DNA of 64,000 bases from Hyphomicrobiales bacterium (GTDB taxonomy: Bacteria; Pseudomonadota; Alphaproteobacteria; Rhizobiales; Rhizobiaceae), in the NCBI GenBank assembly GCA_900466945.1, contig UBNV01000023.1:62001-126000 (forward strand). Direction: 5' to 3'. Position 1 is the first letter of the stretch. Each line of letters opens with the position of its first letter. A model generated the notes under the pieces. The model did no database searches, had not been told where the DNA came from, and saw only the letters and a program-made list of their open reading frames with translations. The translations under genes were made by a program, and so were the position numbers. This document shows, one piece after another, positions 8,939 through 18,273 of this stretch.

Positions 8939-9400
8939 TCAAAGTCCCACATTGGGGCGTTCGATGACTTCGCGCAGCGCAAAGCTTGAATTGATCTTCA
9001 CGACATGCGGCAGCGCCGAGAGCCAGTCGCGGTGAATGCGCTCATAATCTTCGAGATCCTTGGCCGCGACCCTGAGGATGTAATCATACTCGCCCGACAT
9101 CAGGTAACAGACGAGCACATTCGGACAGCGCTTCACGGCGGCCTCGAACTCGGTCAGCGTCTTGGCGAACTGACCCGACAGCGAGATGTGGACGATGACC
9201 ATCATCTTGTAGTCGATCGCCTTGTGCGACAAGCGCGCGTGATAGCCGCTGATCACACCCGATTTTTCGAGCATATCATGGCGCCGCGAGCAGGCGGAGG
9301 GCGACAGGCCCACCGTTTCGGCAAGCTCAGCATTTGTCATCCGGCCATTCTCCTGAAGCGCCTTCAGAATGGCACGATCGATGGCATCCAGTTCCGCCAT
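8939..9400 (-). CDS. Lrp/AsnC-family regulator, probably of alanine dehydrogenase
   Basis: A 153-residue Lrp-type regulator with an N-terminal helix-turn-helix (residues 5-60, 'MTNAELAETVGLSPSACSRR') and a C-terminal RAM ligand-binding domain. It lies head to head with ald across 159 bp, the arrangement known for AldR/Lrp regulators that sense alanine and control ald. The ATG at 9400 follows GGAG; the longer frame to 9436 would need an unsupported TTG. Alanine sensing is inferred from context. Confidence 0.9.
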   Translation of the reverse strand: MAELDAIDRAILKALQENGRMTNAELAETVGLSPSACSRRHDMLEKSGVISGYHARLSHKAIDYKMMVIVHISLSGQFAKTLTEFEAAVKRCPNVLVCYLMSGEYDYILRVAAKDLEDYERIHRDWLSALPHVVKINSSFALREVIERPNVGL

Positions 9401-9559
9401 TCGTAGCTTTCTCCGTTTTATGGCTTCCTGACGCAAGAAGCTGCGAATTGTCTGAGGTCGTGGCCCTCACTTTGCAAGGACATTTTGCGTGGAGAATGTT
9501 TGAATTTCCGTATCTGAAAGAAAGCGGCTTCGGCTGCGAATAAGAGAGAGGAACGCTTC
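9401..9559. promoter_or_regulatory. Divergent lrp-ald promoter region
   Basis: The 159-bp gap between the Lrp-type gene and ald must hold both promoters and the expected Lrp operators. I can see the ald ribosome site (GAGAGAGGAA, bases 9543-9552) but no single convincing operator by eye. Confidence 0.4.
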
Positions 9560-10678
9560 ATGCGTGTCGGTTGCCCGAAGGAAATCAAAAACCATGAATA
9601 TCGTGTCGGTCTGACCCCCGGTGCGGTCCGCGAATATGTGGCGCATGGCCATGATGTCCTGATCGAAACGGGAGCGGGTGCCGGTATCGGCGCAGATGAC
9701 CACGCCTATATAGCCGCTGGCGCGAAGATCGCAGCCACCGCCAAGGACGTGTTCGAGAAGTCCGACATGATCGTCAAGGTCAAGGAGCCGCAGCCATCGG
9801 AATGGGTGCAGCTGCGCGACGGCCAGATCCTCTACACCTATCTCCATCTGGCACCAGATCCGGACCAGACCAAGGGCCTGCTCGAGTCGGGCGTGACGGC
9901 CGTTGCCTATGAGACAGTGACCGACGAGCGCGGCGGCCTGCCGCTGTTGGCACCGATGTCCGAAGTCGCCGGTCGCCTCGCGATCCAGGCCGGCGCCACG
10001 GCCCTCCAGAAGGCCCATGGCGGCCGCGGCATCCTGCTCGGCGGCGTTCCGGGCGTACTGCCGGCCAAGGTCACCGTCATCGGCGGCGGCGTTGTCGGCC
10101 TGCATGCGGCCAAGATGGCCGTCGGCCTCGGCGCCGACGTTACCATCCTCGACCGTTCGCTGCCGCGCCTGCGCCAGCTCGACGATATCTTCGGCGGCCG
10201 CGTGCACACCGTCTATTCGACGATCGATGCGCTGGAGCAGGAATGCTTCTCGGCCGACCTCGTCATTGGTGCGGTCCTGATCCCGGGCGCGGCTGCTCCG
10301 AAGCTCGTCACCCGCGAAATGCTCTCCGGCATGAAGAAGGGTGCTGTCGTGGTCGACGTCGCGATCGACCAGGGCGGCTGCTTCGAGACGTCGCACGCGA
10401 CGACCCATTCCGACCCGACCTATGTCGTCGACGGCGTCGTCCACTACTGCGTCGCCAACATGCCGGGAGCGGTTCCGATCACCTCGGCCCATGCGCTCAA
10501 CAATGCGACGCTGGTGCATGGTTTGGCACTCGCCGACCGCGGCCTGCGCGCGATTGCCGAAGACCGTCATCTGCGCAACGGCCTCAACGTTCACAAGGGC
10601 CGGATCACCAATAAGCCGGTGGCCGAGGCGCTGGGTTACCCTGCACATGCGCCAGAGGCCGTTTTGAACGTAGCGTAA
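9560..10678 (+). CDS. ald: Alanine dehydrogenase
   Basis: NAD-dependent alanine dehydrogenase (L-alanine + NAD+ + water to pyruvate + ammonium + NADH), 372 residues, normal length. The N-terminal catalytic domain begins with the family signature [10 protein letters not shown], and the Rossmann motif GGGVVG lies near residue 176, followed by the conserved 'VTILDRS' turn. '[14 protein letters not shown]' is another family block. A strong ribosome site (GAGAGAGGAA) precedes the ATG. It is transcribed divergently from an Lrp-family regulator and followed by a strong hairpin terminator, so it is a single-gene unit. It allows alanine to serve as carbon and nitrogen source. Confidence 0.96.
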   Translation: MRVGCPKEIKNHEYRVGLTPGAVREYVAHGHDVLIETGAGAGIGADDHAYIAAGAKIAATAKDVFEKSDMIVKVKEPQPSEWVQLRDGQILYTYLHLAPDPDQTKGLLESGVTAVAYETVTDERGGLPLLAPMSEVAGRLAIQAGATALQKAHGGRGILLGGVPGVLPAKVTVIGGGVVGLHAAKMAVGLGADVTILDRSLPRLRQLDDIFGGRVHTVYSTIDALEQECFSADLVIGAVLIPGAAAPKLVTREMLSGMKKGAVVVDVAIDQGGCFETSHATTHSDPTYVVDGVVHYCVANMPGAVPITSAHALNNATLVHGLALADRGLRAIAEDRHLRNGLNVHKGRITNKPVAEALGYPAHAPEAVLNVA

Positions 10679-10744
10679 GGCGGAATTCTCCGGTCGCCTC
10701 ACGTTGCGTCAGGTCCGTGAATGTATCGTGTAACGCGGCCATCT

Positions 10745-10778
10745 GGGCCGGCCCTCCCATCGGCCGGCCCATTTTCTT
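10745..10778 (+). terminator. Rho-independent terminator of ald
   Basis: A 9-bp GC-only stem (10745-10753 paired with 10762-10770) is followed by ATTTTCTT. It lies just after ald and before the convergent EamA gene. Confidence 0.7.
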
Positions 10779-10791
10779 GTCAACGACCGGC

Positions 10792-11730
10792 TCAGCTCCG
10801 CAGCGAGCCGCGCGGCGACGGGCGGAGCAGTCTTTTCGGCAGTCGGCCGTCGATCAGGATGAGGCCCGCAACGATCGTTGCCATGCCGATGAAATGCTGG
10901 GTTGCCAGGACTTCTTCGAGGAACAGCCAGCCGAGCAGGATCGCGCTGACCGGAATGAGGAAGGTGACCAGCATCAGGTTGGTCGCGCCCGCCGAGGCGA
11001 GGATGCGGAAGAAGATGATATAGGCGAGCGCCGTCGATATGAGCGCGATGGCGACCAGGGCTGCGATCGTCGGCATTCCAGGCGTCGCCAGTGTCCAGGG
11101 CTGCTCGATCACGAGGGCAAGGGGGATCATCAGCACGGCTGAGGCCGAAATTTGCCCAGTCGCGGTGACGATCGGGTTGATGCCCATTGCCTTGAAACGT
11201 CGGCCATAGACGCCGGCGAAGGAATAGGAGAGGGCGGCGCCAAGAATGGCGAGTTCTGCCATCACATGCGAGCCGAAACCCGCCAACGCAGACGGGCCAA
11301 TCATCAGTGCCACGCCGGCAAAGCCGACGATCGTTCCCGCAAGTCGCCCGCCCGTCATCTTCTCATCGCGGGTGAGGAAATGCGCCACCACGACCCCGAA
11401 CAGCGGTGTCGTTGCGTTAAGGATCGAGGCGAGGCCGCTAGCAATATGGCCCTGGCCCCAGACGATCAGCGAGAAGGGGATCATGTTGTTCAGCAGTCCC
11501 ATGCCGAAGAAGGCGAGCCAGATTTTGGGCGCGCGCGGCATGGAGATCCCGGCGATCCGGAGACCGACGAGAAGCGCGACCGCGGCAAGACCGACGCGCG
11601 CCGCGACGATCGTGAAGGGCGGCAGTTCCTTGACGGCAATCCCGGTGAAGAAAAAGGACCCGCCCCAGATGACGGAGAGAAGCGCCAGCATCAGCCAGTC
11701 GCGGGAGTTCATCGATGGTGACGTGGTCAT
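10792..11730 (-). CDS. EamA/DMT-family transporter
   Basis: A 312-residue inner-membrane protein with ten hydrophobic segments in two EamA repeats, the drug/metabolite transporter fold. The first repeat starts with the typical 'LLSVIWGGSFFFTGIAVKELPP' pattern and the second has 'SYSFAGVYGRR'. Family members export amino acids, metabolites or drugs; the substrate here is not readable. A good ribosome site (AGGAG) precedes 11730. A GcvA-type LysR gene is divergent from it 166 bp away and may control it. Confidence 0.9.
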   Translation of the reverse strand: MTTSPSMNSRDWLMLALLSVIWGGSFFFTGIAVKELPPFTIVAARVGLAAVALLVGLRIAGISMPRAPKIWLAFFGMGLLNNMIPFSLIVWGQGHIASGLASILNATTPLFGVVVAHFLTRDEKMTGGRLAGTIVGFAGVALMIGPSALAGFGSHVMAELAILGAALSYSFAGVYGRRFKAMGINPIVTATGQISASAVLMIPLALVIEQPWTLATPGMPTIAALVAIALISTALAYIIFFRILASAGATNLMLVTFLIPVSAILLGWLFLEEVLATQHFIGMATIVAGLILIDGRLPKRLLRPSPRGSLRS

Positions 11731-11896
11731 GGCCGGCTCCTGGCGTGCGCTTGCGATGAATAGAAGTTTGTGAAAAACTCAATCTGGATCTTGATGCGGG
11801 CGAGCCCGATTGCTCGCCGACAGCCGAATAATTGCATCGTAATGGCCGTTATGACAAACCATCATTCCAATGCCGACGATTGAGGAAAGCTAAATC

Positions 11897-12784
11897 ATGG
11901 TCGCAGCGCTGCCGCCGTTGAACGGATTGAAGGCCTTCGAGGCGGCGGCGCGACATCTGAGCATGACCAAGGCCGCGGATGAATTGCATGTCACGGCGGG
12001 CGCCGTCAGTCTGCAGGTCCGGGAGTTGGAGTTGGCGCTAGGCCGACCGCTTTTCCTGCGCCGTCCGAGAGCGCTTCTCCTCACGCCGGTGGGGGGCGCT
12101 TACGCCGCCCGTGTCCAGGCGGCCTTTGCGCTCATCCGGGAAGCGACATCCGAAATCCGCGTGCCTCCGCGCAGCAACCGCCTCTTCGTCACCTGTACCG
12201 CAAGTGTCGCCGCGCAATGGCTCCTGCCGCGGCTCGCGGGTTTCGGCGCTGAGGCGCGCGGGATCGATATCGAGATCAACAGCTCGAACCGGGTTTTCGA
12301 TCTGGAGCGGGAGGGCGTGGATCTGGCGATCCGCCACGGCATGGGCGACTATGAGGGTCTGAACAGCGAGCGCCTGCTGGACGATGCGCTCCTGCCGGTG
12401 CTGAGCCCGGAACTCGCTCGCCGCGTCGGCGTGATCGCGCGGGCCGATGATCTGGCCGACATCCCGCTGCTGCATGACGAGAGCACCGAGGACTGGCGCA
12501 AATGGCTGTCCGACATGGGTGCCGAGCGGGTGGATTTCGCCCGCGGCGCCGTCTTCAGCGGCGGCAACGGCACGATCGAGGCGGCTCTGGCGGGGCTTGG
12601 CGTTGCGCTCGCCCGCCACGCCTTCGTAGCCCATGAAATCGCCTCCGGGCGCCTGGTTGCGCCCTTCAGTCACACGATCAGCCAGCCCTTCGCCTACTAT
12701 CTCGTCTGTCCGCCCGCTGCGCTGAAACGTCCTGAGGTCGTCGAATTTCGCAACTGGTTGCTGGCCGAGGCGGGCCGGGCCTGA
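11897..12784 (+). CDS. LysR-family regulator, GcvA/AmpR-like
   Basis: A 295-residue LysR protein with the GcvA/AmpR-type beginning 'LPPLNGLKAFEAAARHLSMTKAADELHVTAGAVS'. The rest is the effector-binding domain with 'VDLAIRHG', a segment typical of this branch. It is divergent from the EamA exporter, so that transporter is the most likely target. There is no glycine-cleavage or beta-lactamase gene nearby, so the name GcvA should not be transferred. Confidence 0.9.
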   Translation: MVAALPPLNGLKAFEAAARHLSMTKAADELHVTAGAVSLQVRELELALGRPLFLRRPRALLLTPVGGAYAARVQAAFALIREATSEIRVPPRSNRLFVTCTASVAAQWLLPRLAGFGAEARGIDIEINSSNRVFDLEREGVDLAIRHGMGDYEGLNSERLLDDALLPVLSPELARRVGVIARADDLADIPLLHDESTEDWRKWLSDMGAERVDFARGAVFSGGNGTIEAALAGLGVALARHAFVAHEIASGRLVAPFSHTISQPFAYYLVCPPAALKRPEVVEFRNWLLAEAGRA

Positions 12785-12816
12785 CGCCGGGGTAGACGCC
12801 AGCCCCGTCGCTATCG

Positions 12817-13368
12817 TCAGCGGATGAAATCGTCGATCCGCCGCAGCGTCACGCGCCGGTTGCGCCATTCGGCCCGCTCGGTCGGCACGAGCAGGTAATC
12901 CTCGCCGTAACCGACCGTTTCCAGCACGCGGGCCGGGATGCCGAATTCGCGGACCAGGACGAGCTTGAGCGAGGCGGCGCGACGCTCCGACAGGATCTGG
13001 TTGGAATAGGCGGAGCCGACCGCATCCGTATGGCCCTCGATCAGGAAACGCACCGCCCGTCTGCGCCGCAGCAACTGCTCCATGGCACGGGCGATCTGCC
13101 GGACCTTGCGATATTCGGAGCGCGGGATGTCCGCGGAACCGGTAGCGAAGTTGATCGCCTGGATGTCGATCGACGGGGCGGCCCGCCGAAGCTCCGGCCG
13201 TCGTTTGAACTCGTTGATGGTGACGCGGTTCTGCGGCGCGACGGGCCGCTGCGGGGCGGCGTCCAGCCTGCGCAGGATCATCTCCTCGGAGGGCGCTTCC
13301 TGTGCAAGGCCGACAACGGGCGTCGCGAGCGCGCCACCCAGGGCCATGAGGAACATCCGTCTTTCCAT
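12817..13368 (-). CDS. OmpA-family peptidoglycan-binding protein
   Basis: A 183-residue exported protein with an N-terminal signal (MERRMFLMALGGALATPVVGLAQ) and a C-terminal OmpA-like domain with the peptidoglycan-binding core 'IEGHTDAVGSAYSNQILSERR'. The shape (signal, short linker, OmpA domain, no barrel) suggests a periplasmic protein tethered to the wall. The start at 13368 follows AAGGAG at 7 bases; the open frame further upstream has no support. It lies 76 bp downstream of the DUF1203 gene on the same strand, so the two may be co-transcribed. Confidence 0.88.
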   Translation of the reverse strand: MERRMFLMALGGALATPVVGLAQEAPSEEMILRRLDAAPQRPVAPQNRVTINEFKRRPELRRAAPSIDIQAINFATGSADIPRSEYRKVRQIARAMEQLLRRRRAVRFLIEGHTDAVGSAYSNQILSERRAASLKLVLVREFGIPARVLETVGYGEDYLLVPTERAEWRNRRVTLRRIDDFIR

Positions 13369-13444
13369 GCCACATACTCCTTCTCGGACATCTCGTTCCC
13401 CAAGGATTTGCATGGTCTGCCTGAATTGCAACTGAAGCCATCGC

Positions 13445-13942
13445 TCAGCCGGCATTCATCAAGGACATGTCGGCACCCCGTTCGACGCGGCACTGGTAGC
13501 AGTTGTTACGCGCCGAGCGGACATGGAGGTAAGCGATGCGAGGATCGTCAAAGAGTTCGCGCGCGCGCCCGATGATCGCCTGCGTCGCCACCACGCCGCC
13601 GCTGCCATAGACGATACGGTCGTCGCCTCCATATCCCCGCACGATATAATCAGGGCTCTCCAGCATCGGCGGAAGCACTCCCACCGCCTCGTAGCGGCGG
13701 CATGGCTCGGCATGCAGGAAGATCGGCCCCGTCTCGGCATAGGGCTGGAGCCTGTGGAAGGGTCGGTAGGCGAGCGTCAGATAGGGGTCGCCTTCGCCGA
13801 TGTCTCCGAGGCAGTGGCGGCAGGGATAGCCGCCGGGCGAGGTGCTCCGCTCGGGCGCGAGGCCGTAGGCGTCGGGTGCGCCGGCACGATAGGCGGCGGC
13901 CTGGTCGGGGGGCATGGGAAGGAAGCGGATCGCTAAAGTCAT
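13445..13942 (-). CDS. DUF1203 domain protein
   Basis: A 165-residue cytoplasmic protein matching the DUF1203 family: the start 'IRFLPMPPDQAAAYRAG', a CxxC (CRHC) followed by GDPYL, and the C-terminal 'YLHVRSARNNCYQC'. The function of the family is unknown. The four clustered cysteines (CRHC and CYQC) could bind metal, which is inference. The start at 13942 is the ATG before the family's conserved N-terminus; the open frame runs far upstream without a ribosome site. Confidence 0.85.
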   Translation of the reverse strand: MTLAIRFLPMPPDQAAAYRAGAPDAYGLAPERSTSPGGYPCRHCLGDIGEGDPYLTLAYRPFHRLQPYAETGPIFLHAEPCRRYEAVGVLPPMLESPDYIVRGYGGDDRIVYGSGGVVATQAIIGRARELFDDPRIAYLHVRSARNNCYQCRVERGADMSLMNAG

Positions 13943-14104
13943 GATGGTGTCTCGCAACGGGAAGGTTCTGCGGCCACCTTCGCCCCGCACACACGCCGGC
14001 GCCACCCGATTCCTGCGCGGGCATGCTGTCAAAATTGGCGTTTTTCTCTCGCTTAACCTCTGCGCTACATAATGCGGCGATCTAATATCGGGTGAGGGGC
14101 TCCC

Positions 14105-15022
14105 ATGATTTCTTATCAGTCCGTCGCAGCGGCCATGCTGGCCTTGTCTGCCGCATGTCTCTTCCAGCCATCCACGCCTGTCGGGGCCGCGGAACTGACA
14201 GAGGAGCAGGTGGAGGAAGGCCAGAGGTTCGTCGTCAACAATGCGATCTTCATCCTCTTCCACGAGGCCGGCCACATGCTGGTCTCGGAATTCGGCCTGC
14301 CGGTGCTGGGCCGTGAGGAAGATGCCGTCGACGCGCTCTCGTCCGTTCTGCTGCTCGGTGCGGAGGACGAGGAGCTTTATACGACCATGCAGGACAGCGC
14401 CGATGGCTGGTTCCTGCTGGACGAGGCGAAGGAAGACGGGCCGCAGGAAGACGACTTCATGGGCACCCATGGCCTCGACCGTCAGCGCGCCTATTCGATC
14501 GTCTGCATGATGACCGGGGCGAATGCCGAGTTCTTCAAGGAATTCGCCGATTCGCTCGAATATCCGGAGGAGCGCCGCCAGGAATGCGCCTTCGAATACC
14601 AGAAGGCCCGCGACAGCTGGATGAGCCTGCTCGCCGCCAACATGAAGGACGGCGCGAAGACGAAATTTGAGGTTACCTATGAGCCGGCCGGCAATGAGGA
14701 CCTGCAGGGCTTTGCCGATCTGTTGAAGGAGGCGAACGCACTGGAAACGATCGCGACGGTCTTCGGCGAAGGTTACGACCTGAAGGACGGCATCAAGCTC
14801 ACGGGCAAAACTTGCGGCACGGAAAACGCCTTCTGGTATGCGGGTGATCGCGAGATCACCTATTGCTACGAGATGGCCGCCTTCCATGCCGGGCTGATTG
14901 CCAACTGGTTCGAGAACCAGGAGGAGGAAGAGACCAGCGACGACGCGGTCGCCGAGGACGACAGTGGCGACGAGACCGAAGAGGCGGGCGTCAGCACTGT
15001 GAAGCTCAAGAAGAAGGACTGA
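14105..15022 (+). CDS. DUF4344 putative zinc metallopeptidase, exported
   Basis: A 305-residue exported protein with a signal peptide ending about residue 31 (PVGAAE) and a zincin-type motif HEAGH near residues 54-58. This matches the DUF4344 family of putative metallopeptidases. Two GDREITYCYE-like segments and cysteines near 139, 161 and 239 are conserved features of such exported enzymes. The C-terminal 30 residues are strikingly acidic (EEEETSDD, EDDSGDETEE) and end in KLKKKD. It stands alone between divergent DUF1203 and convergent sseA. No substrate is known. Confidence 0.85.
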   Translation: MISYQSVAAAMLALSAACLFQPSTPVGAAELTEEQVEEGQRFVVNNAIFILFHEAGHMLVSEFGLPVLGREEDAVDALSSVLLLGAEDEELYTTMQDSADGWFLLDEAKEDGPQEDDFMGTHGLDRQRAYSIVCMMTGANAEFFKEFADSLEYPEERRQECAFEYQKARDSWMSLLAANMKDGAKTKFEVTYEPAGNEDLQGFADLLKEANALETIATVFGEGYDLKDGIKLTGKTCGTENAFWYAGDREITYCYEMAAFHAGLIANWFENQEEEETSDDAVAEDDSGDETEEAGVSTVKLKKKD

Positions 15023-15032
15023 GCGACGGCCT

Positions 15033-16457
15033 TTAGCCGTCGCGCTTGATCAGGGCGAGCAACTCCTGGTCGGTCATCGGATCGACCAGGGCTTCATGGG
15101 TGCCGACTGGCGAGAAGCCGAACTGTTGGTAGAGCTGCAATGCGCGGGGGTGGTCGAGCGTGTTGGTGGTGACCGTCACTTTCTTCGGATTGCTGGTCCA
15201 TGCGGCATAAAGACATTGCAGCAGGAACCACTTGCCGATGCCGAGGCCCAGCGCATGTTCGAAGAGGCCGAAATAGGAGAGCTCGACGAGATCGTCGCTC
15301 TCCTGTGACAACTCGTAGAAGCCGGCCGGCGCGCCGTTCACATACAGAACCGAAATCGACACCTTGGGCTGGTGAATGATCGCCTTCAGCTGGTCGTCGG
15401 GCAAACGCAGGCGTTCGTACCAGTGCCAGCGGGCTCCGACCTGCCGATGCAGGAAGCGGTAGAAGGGCAGCGGGATCTCATGCGTGCGCATGATCGCTGT
15501 CTGGATGTTGACCGGCACCGGCAGGCTGGATTTCGGCGGTGCCGTCATTTCGAGCCGGGTGACATGGGCCGTGAGCGGGCCTGATGTCTTCGATCCCAAC
15601 GGTTCTGCCTTGCCCGTTACAACTGGCGTGTCCGACTTCGAGCCCCATTCCGACCAGGAGCCGTCATAGAGCGAATTGTCGGTATGCCCCAGGCTTTCGA
15701 GCGCGAGCGTCACGACCGCTGCCGTGACACCAGAGCCGCAGGAAGTGACCACGGGATTGTTCAGATCGATGCCGGCATCGGTGAAGATCGAGCGCAGGGT
15801 GGCGAGATCCTTGAGGCGGCCGTTTTCCGACAGCGACGCGGCGGGCACGCTGCGGGCACCGGGTATGTGGCCTGAGCGCATGCCCGCGCGGGGTTCGGGT
15901 TCTTCGCCCGTGAAGCGGCCGGCGGGGCGGGCGTCGGCGATCTGCTTGTCGCCATCATCGGCAATGCCGGACATCTGGTCGAAGGAGGTGAGTTTCGCCC
16001 GGTCGAACTGCGCTTCGAAGGTGACGGGTGCCGGTTCTGGCATATCGGTTTCGAGGCGGCGCCCCTCGGCCTTCCAGCCGTCGATACCGCCTTCGAGCAC
16101 ATAGACGCGGCGCGCGCCCATGACGCGGAACAGCCACCAGACACGCGGGGCCGAGAAGAAACCCGGACCGTCATAGACGACGATCGTGTCTTCGGCGGAA
16201 ATGCCGAGCTGGCCGACGGATTGTGCAAAGAAGGACGGTGAGGGCAGGGAATGGGGCAGGCCGGTCGTGGTGTCGGCGATCACGTCCTGATCGAAGAAGA
16301 CGGCGCCCGGAATGTGACCGGCGGCGTATTCGGCGGCGCCGTTACGCCCCTGAGCCGGCAGATACCAGGAGGCATCGACGAGTTTGAAGCCGGGAGACCC
16401 GAGGTTCTTTTCGACCCAATCCGCCGAAACGACGAAACGGCTTCTTTCACCGGACAT
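15033..16457 (-). CDS. sseA: 3-mercaptopyruvate sulfurtransferase fused to a GNAT acetyltransferase
   Basis: A 474-residue protein. Residues 1-285 form a two-rhodanese SseA enzyme (3-mercaptopyruvate sulfurtransferase), with the inactive first domain and the catalytic loop CGSGVTA whose cysteine is C240. Residues 300-474 are a GNAT N-acetyltransferase with an acetyl-CoA loop region around 'GLGIGKWFLLQCLY'. A linker of about 20 residues joins them. SseA enzymes are normally about 280 residues and end near 'SDTPVV', so the second half is an added domain. It is the last gene of cysK-alaX-sseA (27 bp after alaX). The two activities may be separate genes in relatives and joined here; a lost stop codon is the simplest route. 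Confidence 0.88.
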   Translation of the reverse strand: MSGERSRFVVSADWVEKNLGSPGFKLVDASWYLPAQGRNGAAEYAAGHIPGAVFFDQDVIADTTTGLPHSLPSPSFFAQSVGQLGISAEDTIVVYDGPGFFSAPRVWWLFRVMGARRVYVLEGGIDGWKAEGRRLETDMPEPAPVTFEAQFDRAKLTSFDQMSGIADDGDKQIADARPAGRFTGEEPEPRAGMRSGHIPGARSVPAASLSENGRLKDLATLRSIFTDAGIDLNNPVVTSCGSGVTAAVVTLALESLGHTDNSLYDGSWSEWGSKSDTPVVTGKAEPLGSKTSGPLTAHVTRLEMTAPPKSSLPVPVNIQTAIMRTHEIPLPFYRFLHRQVGARWHWYERLRLPDDQLKAIIHQPKVSISVLYVNGAPAGFYELSQESDDLVELSYFGLFEHALGLGIGKWFLLQCLYAAWTSNPKKVTVTTNTLDHPRALQLYQQFGFSPVGTHEALVDPMTDQELLALIKRDG

Positions 16458-16484
16458 GCACTTCTCCCGTAGTGTTCCTATGGC

Positions 16485-17216
16485 TCAGGTCTCTGCGGCT
16501 CCAAAGCGTATGCGGAACCGGCGGTTCTCCTTGCCCTTCTTCTCGATCTTGGCGATATGAATCGCACCGACCTCCTGGGTCTCCGAAACATGTGTGCCCC
16601 CGCAGGGCTGGCTGTCAACGGCGGAGTTCTCGCCGATACAGACCAGGGACACCCGACCGAGGCCGACCGGCGGGCGGACATTCTTCGACTTGACGATGCC
16701 GGGGTTCTCCGCAAGCTCCTCGTCGGTGATCCATTGCAGATAAGTGGGATGGTTTTCAGCCACCAGTTTCATCAGGTCTGCCGTCACCTGATCTTTGTCG
16801 ATCGTCTCGGCCATGTCGAAATCCACCCGGCTTTCATCCTCGCCCACGGCAGCTCCGGTGATCGGGTAGGGGCAGACGACGGAGAGCAGGTGGCAGGCGG
16901 TGTGCATGCGCATGAGCTTGTAGCGGCGCTGCCAGTCGACATGCAGGACGAGCTTTTCGCCGACGGAGGGCAGGGACTCGCCGTCTGCCGGACGGTGCAG
17001 GATGATATCCTTGGTGGCGCCGGGACGCGTCTCGCCAAGCTGGATGCGGCTGCCGTCTTGGCGCTCAAAGAAACCGCTGTCGCCCGGCTGACCGCCGGAT
17101 GCGGCATAGAAACAGGTCTGGTCGAGTTCGACAGCGCCGTCTTCGTGCACCGAGGTAACCACCGCCTCCGCCGTCGAGAGATAGAAATCGTCGCGGTAGA
17201 GGGCGATGGTTGTCAT
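16485..17216 (-). CDS. alaX: Alanyl-tRNA editing protein (AlaX type)
   Basis: A 243-residue free-standing homologue of the AlaRS editing domain, which hydrolyses Ser- or Gly-tRNA(Ala) in trans. The four zinc ligands are all present: H105 and H109 (HTACH), C205 and H209 (CGGTH). The start 'ALYRDDFYL' and 'YAASGGQPGDSG' are family blocks. It sits in an operon between cysK (19 bp upstream) and sseA (27 bp downstream), so tRNA quality control is co-expressed with cysteine metabolism. The link may be serine, the precursor of cysteine and a mischarging substrate for AlaRS. Confidence 0.94.
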   Translation of the reverse strand: MTTIALYRDDFYLSTAEAVVTSVHEDGAVELDQTCFYAASGGQPGDSGFFERQDGSRIQLGETRPGATKDIILHRPADGESLPSVGEKLVLHVDWQRRYKLMRMHTACHLLSVVCPYPITGAAVGEDESRVDFDMAETIDKDQVTADLMKLVAENHPTYLQWITDEELAENPGIVKSKNVRPPVGLGRVSLVCIGENSAVDSQPCGGTHVSETQEVGAIHIAKIEKKGKENRRFRIRFGAAET

Positions 17217-17235
17217 GGCAGTGCTTTCAAAATAT

Positions 17236-18273
17236 TCAGGCAGTTTCGAAGGGCAGGTCGAAATCGGCGCGCTTTTCCAACCAGGCCGGGACTGGCAGAT
17301 TCTTAGAGCGCAAAAAGTCCGGGTTGAAAAGTTTAGACTGGTAGCGATTGCCGTAGTCGCAGAGGATCGTCACGATCGTATGGCCGGGGCCGAGATCCTT
17401 GGCAAGACGGATCGCGCCGGCGATGTTGATGCCGGACGAGCCGCCGAGGCAGAGGCCCTCGTTTTCGACGAGGTCGAAGACGATGTCGAGCGCTTCGGAA
17501 TCGGGGATCTGATAGGCGAAGTCGGGCTTGAAGCCCTCGAGATTAGCCGTAATGCGGCCCTGGCCGATGCCCTCGGTGATCGAAGAGCCCGAGGATTTCA
17601 GTTCGCCGTTCTTGTAGTATTCGTAGAGCGCGGCCCCTTCCGGATCGGCGATGCCAATCTTGACGCCGGGCTTCCTGTTGCGAAGCCCGATGCCGGTGCC
17701 GGCCAGCGTCCCGCCTGAGCCGACTGCGCAGACGAAACCATCGACCGCGCCGCCGGTCTGCTCGAAGATTTCCTTCGCCGTCGTCTCGATATGCGCGTCC
17801 CGGTTGACGGTGTTGTCGAACTGGTTGGCCCAGATGGCACCGTTCGGCTCGCTCTTCGCAAGCTGAGCCGCCAGGCGGCCGGAGATCTTCACATAGTTGT
17901 TCGGGTTCTTGTAAGGCACCGCCGGCACTTCGACGAGCTCGGCGCCGAGCAGCTTCAGCGCGTCCTTCTTCTCTTGGCTCTGCGTTTCCGGAATGACGAT
18001 CACGGTGCGATAGCCGAGCGCCTTAGCAACGAGCGTCAGGCCGATGCCTGTATTGCCGGCCGTGCCCTCGACGATCACGCCGCCGGGACGCAGAAGCCCG
18101 CGCCGCTCGGCATCACGGATGATGAAGAGGGCGGCGCGATCCTTGACGGACTGGCCGGGATTGAGGAATTCGGCCTTGCCGAGAATGGTGCAGCCGGTCG
18201 CCTGCGAGGCGCCCTTCAGCCGGATAAGGGGCGTATTGCCGATCGCCTCGAGCACGGAGGGGTGGAATGCCAT
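17236..18273 (-). CDS. cysK: Cysteine synthase A
   Basis: A PLP-dependent O-acetylserine sulfhydrylase of 345 residues, which makes cysteine from O-acetylserine and sulfide. The PLP lysine is K44 (SVKDRA), the phosphate-binding loop is 'EGTAGNTGIGL', and 'SGGTLAGTG' and 'GGSSGIN' are the other cofactor loops. It heads a three-gene operon, cysK-alaX-sseA, with very short gaps. It is slightly longer than enteric CysK, as in other rhizobial members of this branch. Cystathionine beta-synthase-like activity cannot be excluded. Confidence 0.93.
   Translation of the reverse strand: MAFHPSVLEAIGNTPLIRLKGASQATGCTILGKAEFLNPGQSVKDRAALFIIRDAERRGLLRPGGVIVEGTAGNTGIGLTLVAKALGYRTVIVIPETQSQEKKDALKLLGAELVEVPAVPYKNPNNYVKISGRLAAQLAKSEPNGAIWANQFDNTVNRDAHIETTAKEIFEQTGGAVDGFVCAVGSGGTLAGTGIGLRNRKPGVKIGIADPEGAALYEYYKNGELKSSGSSITEGIGQGRITANLEGFKPDFAYQIPDSEALDIVFDLVENEGLCLGGSSGINIAGAIRLAKDLGPGHTIVTILCDYGNRYQSKLFNPDFLRSKNLPVPAWLEKRADFDLPFETA

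Noticed and set aside
9467-10702. A 411-codon frame antisense to ald
   Set aside because: It overlaps nearly all of the certain ald gene and has no recognisable motif.
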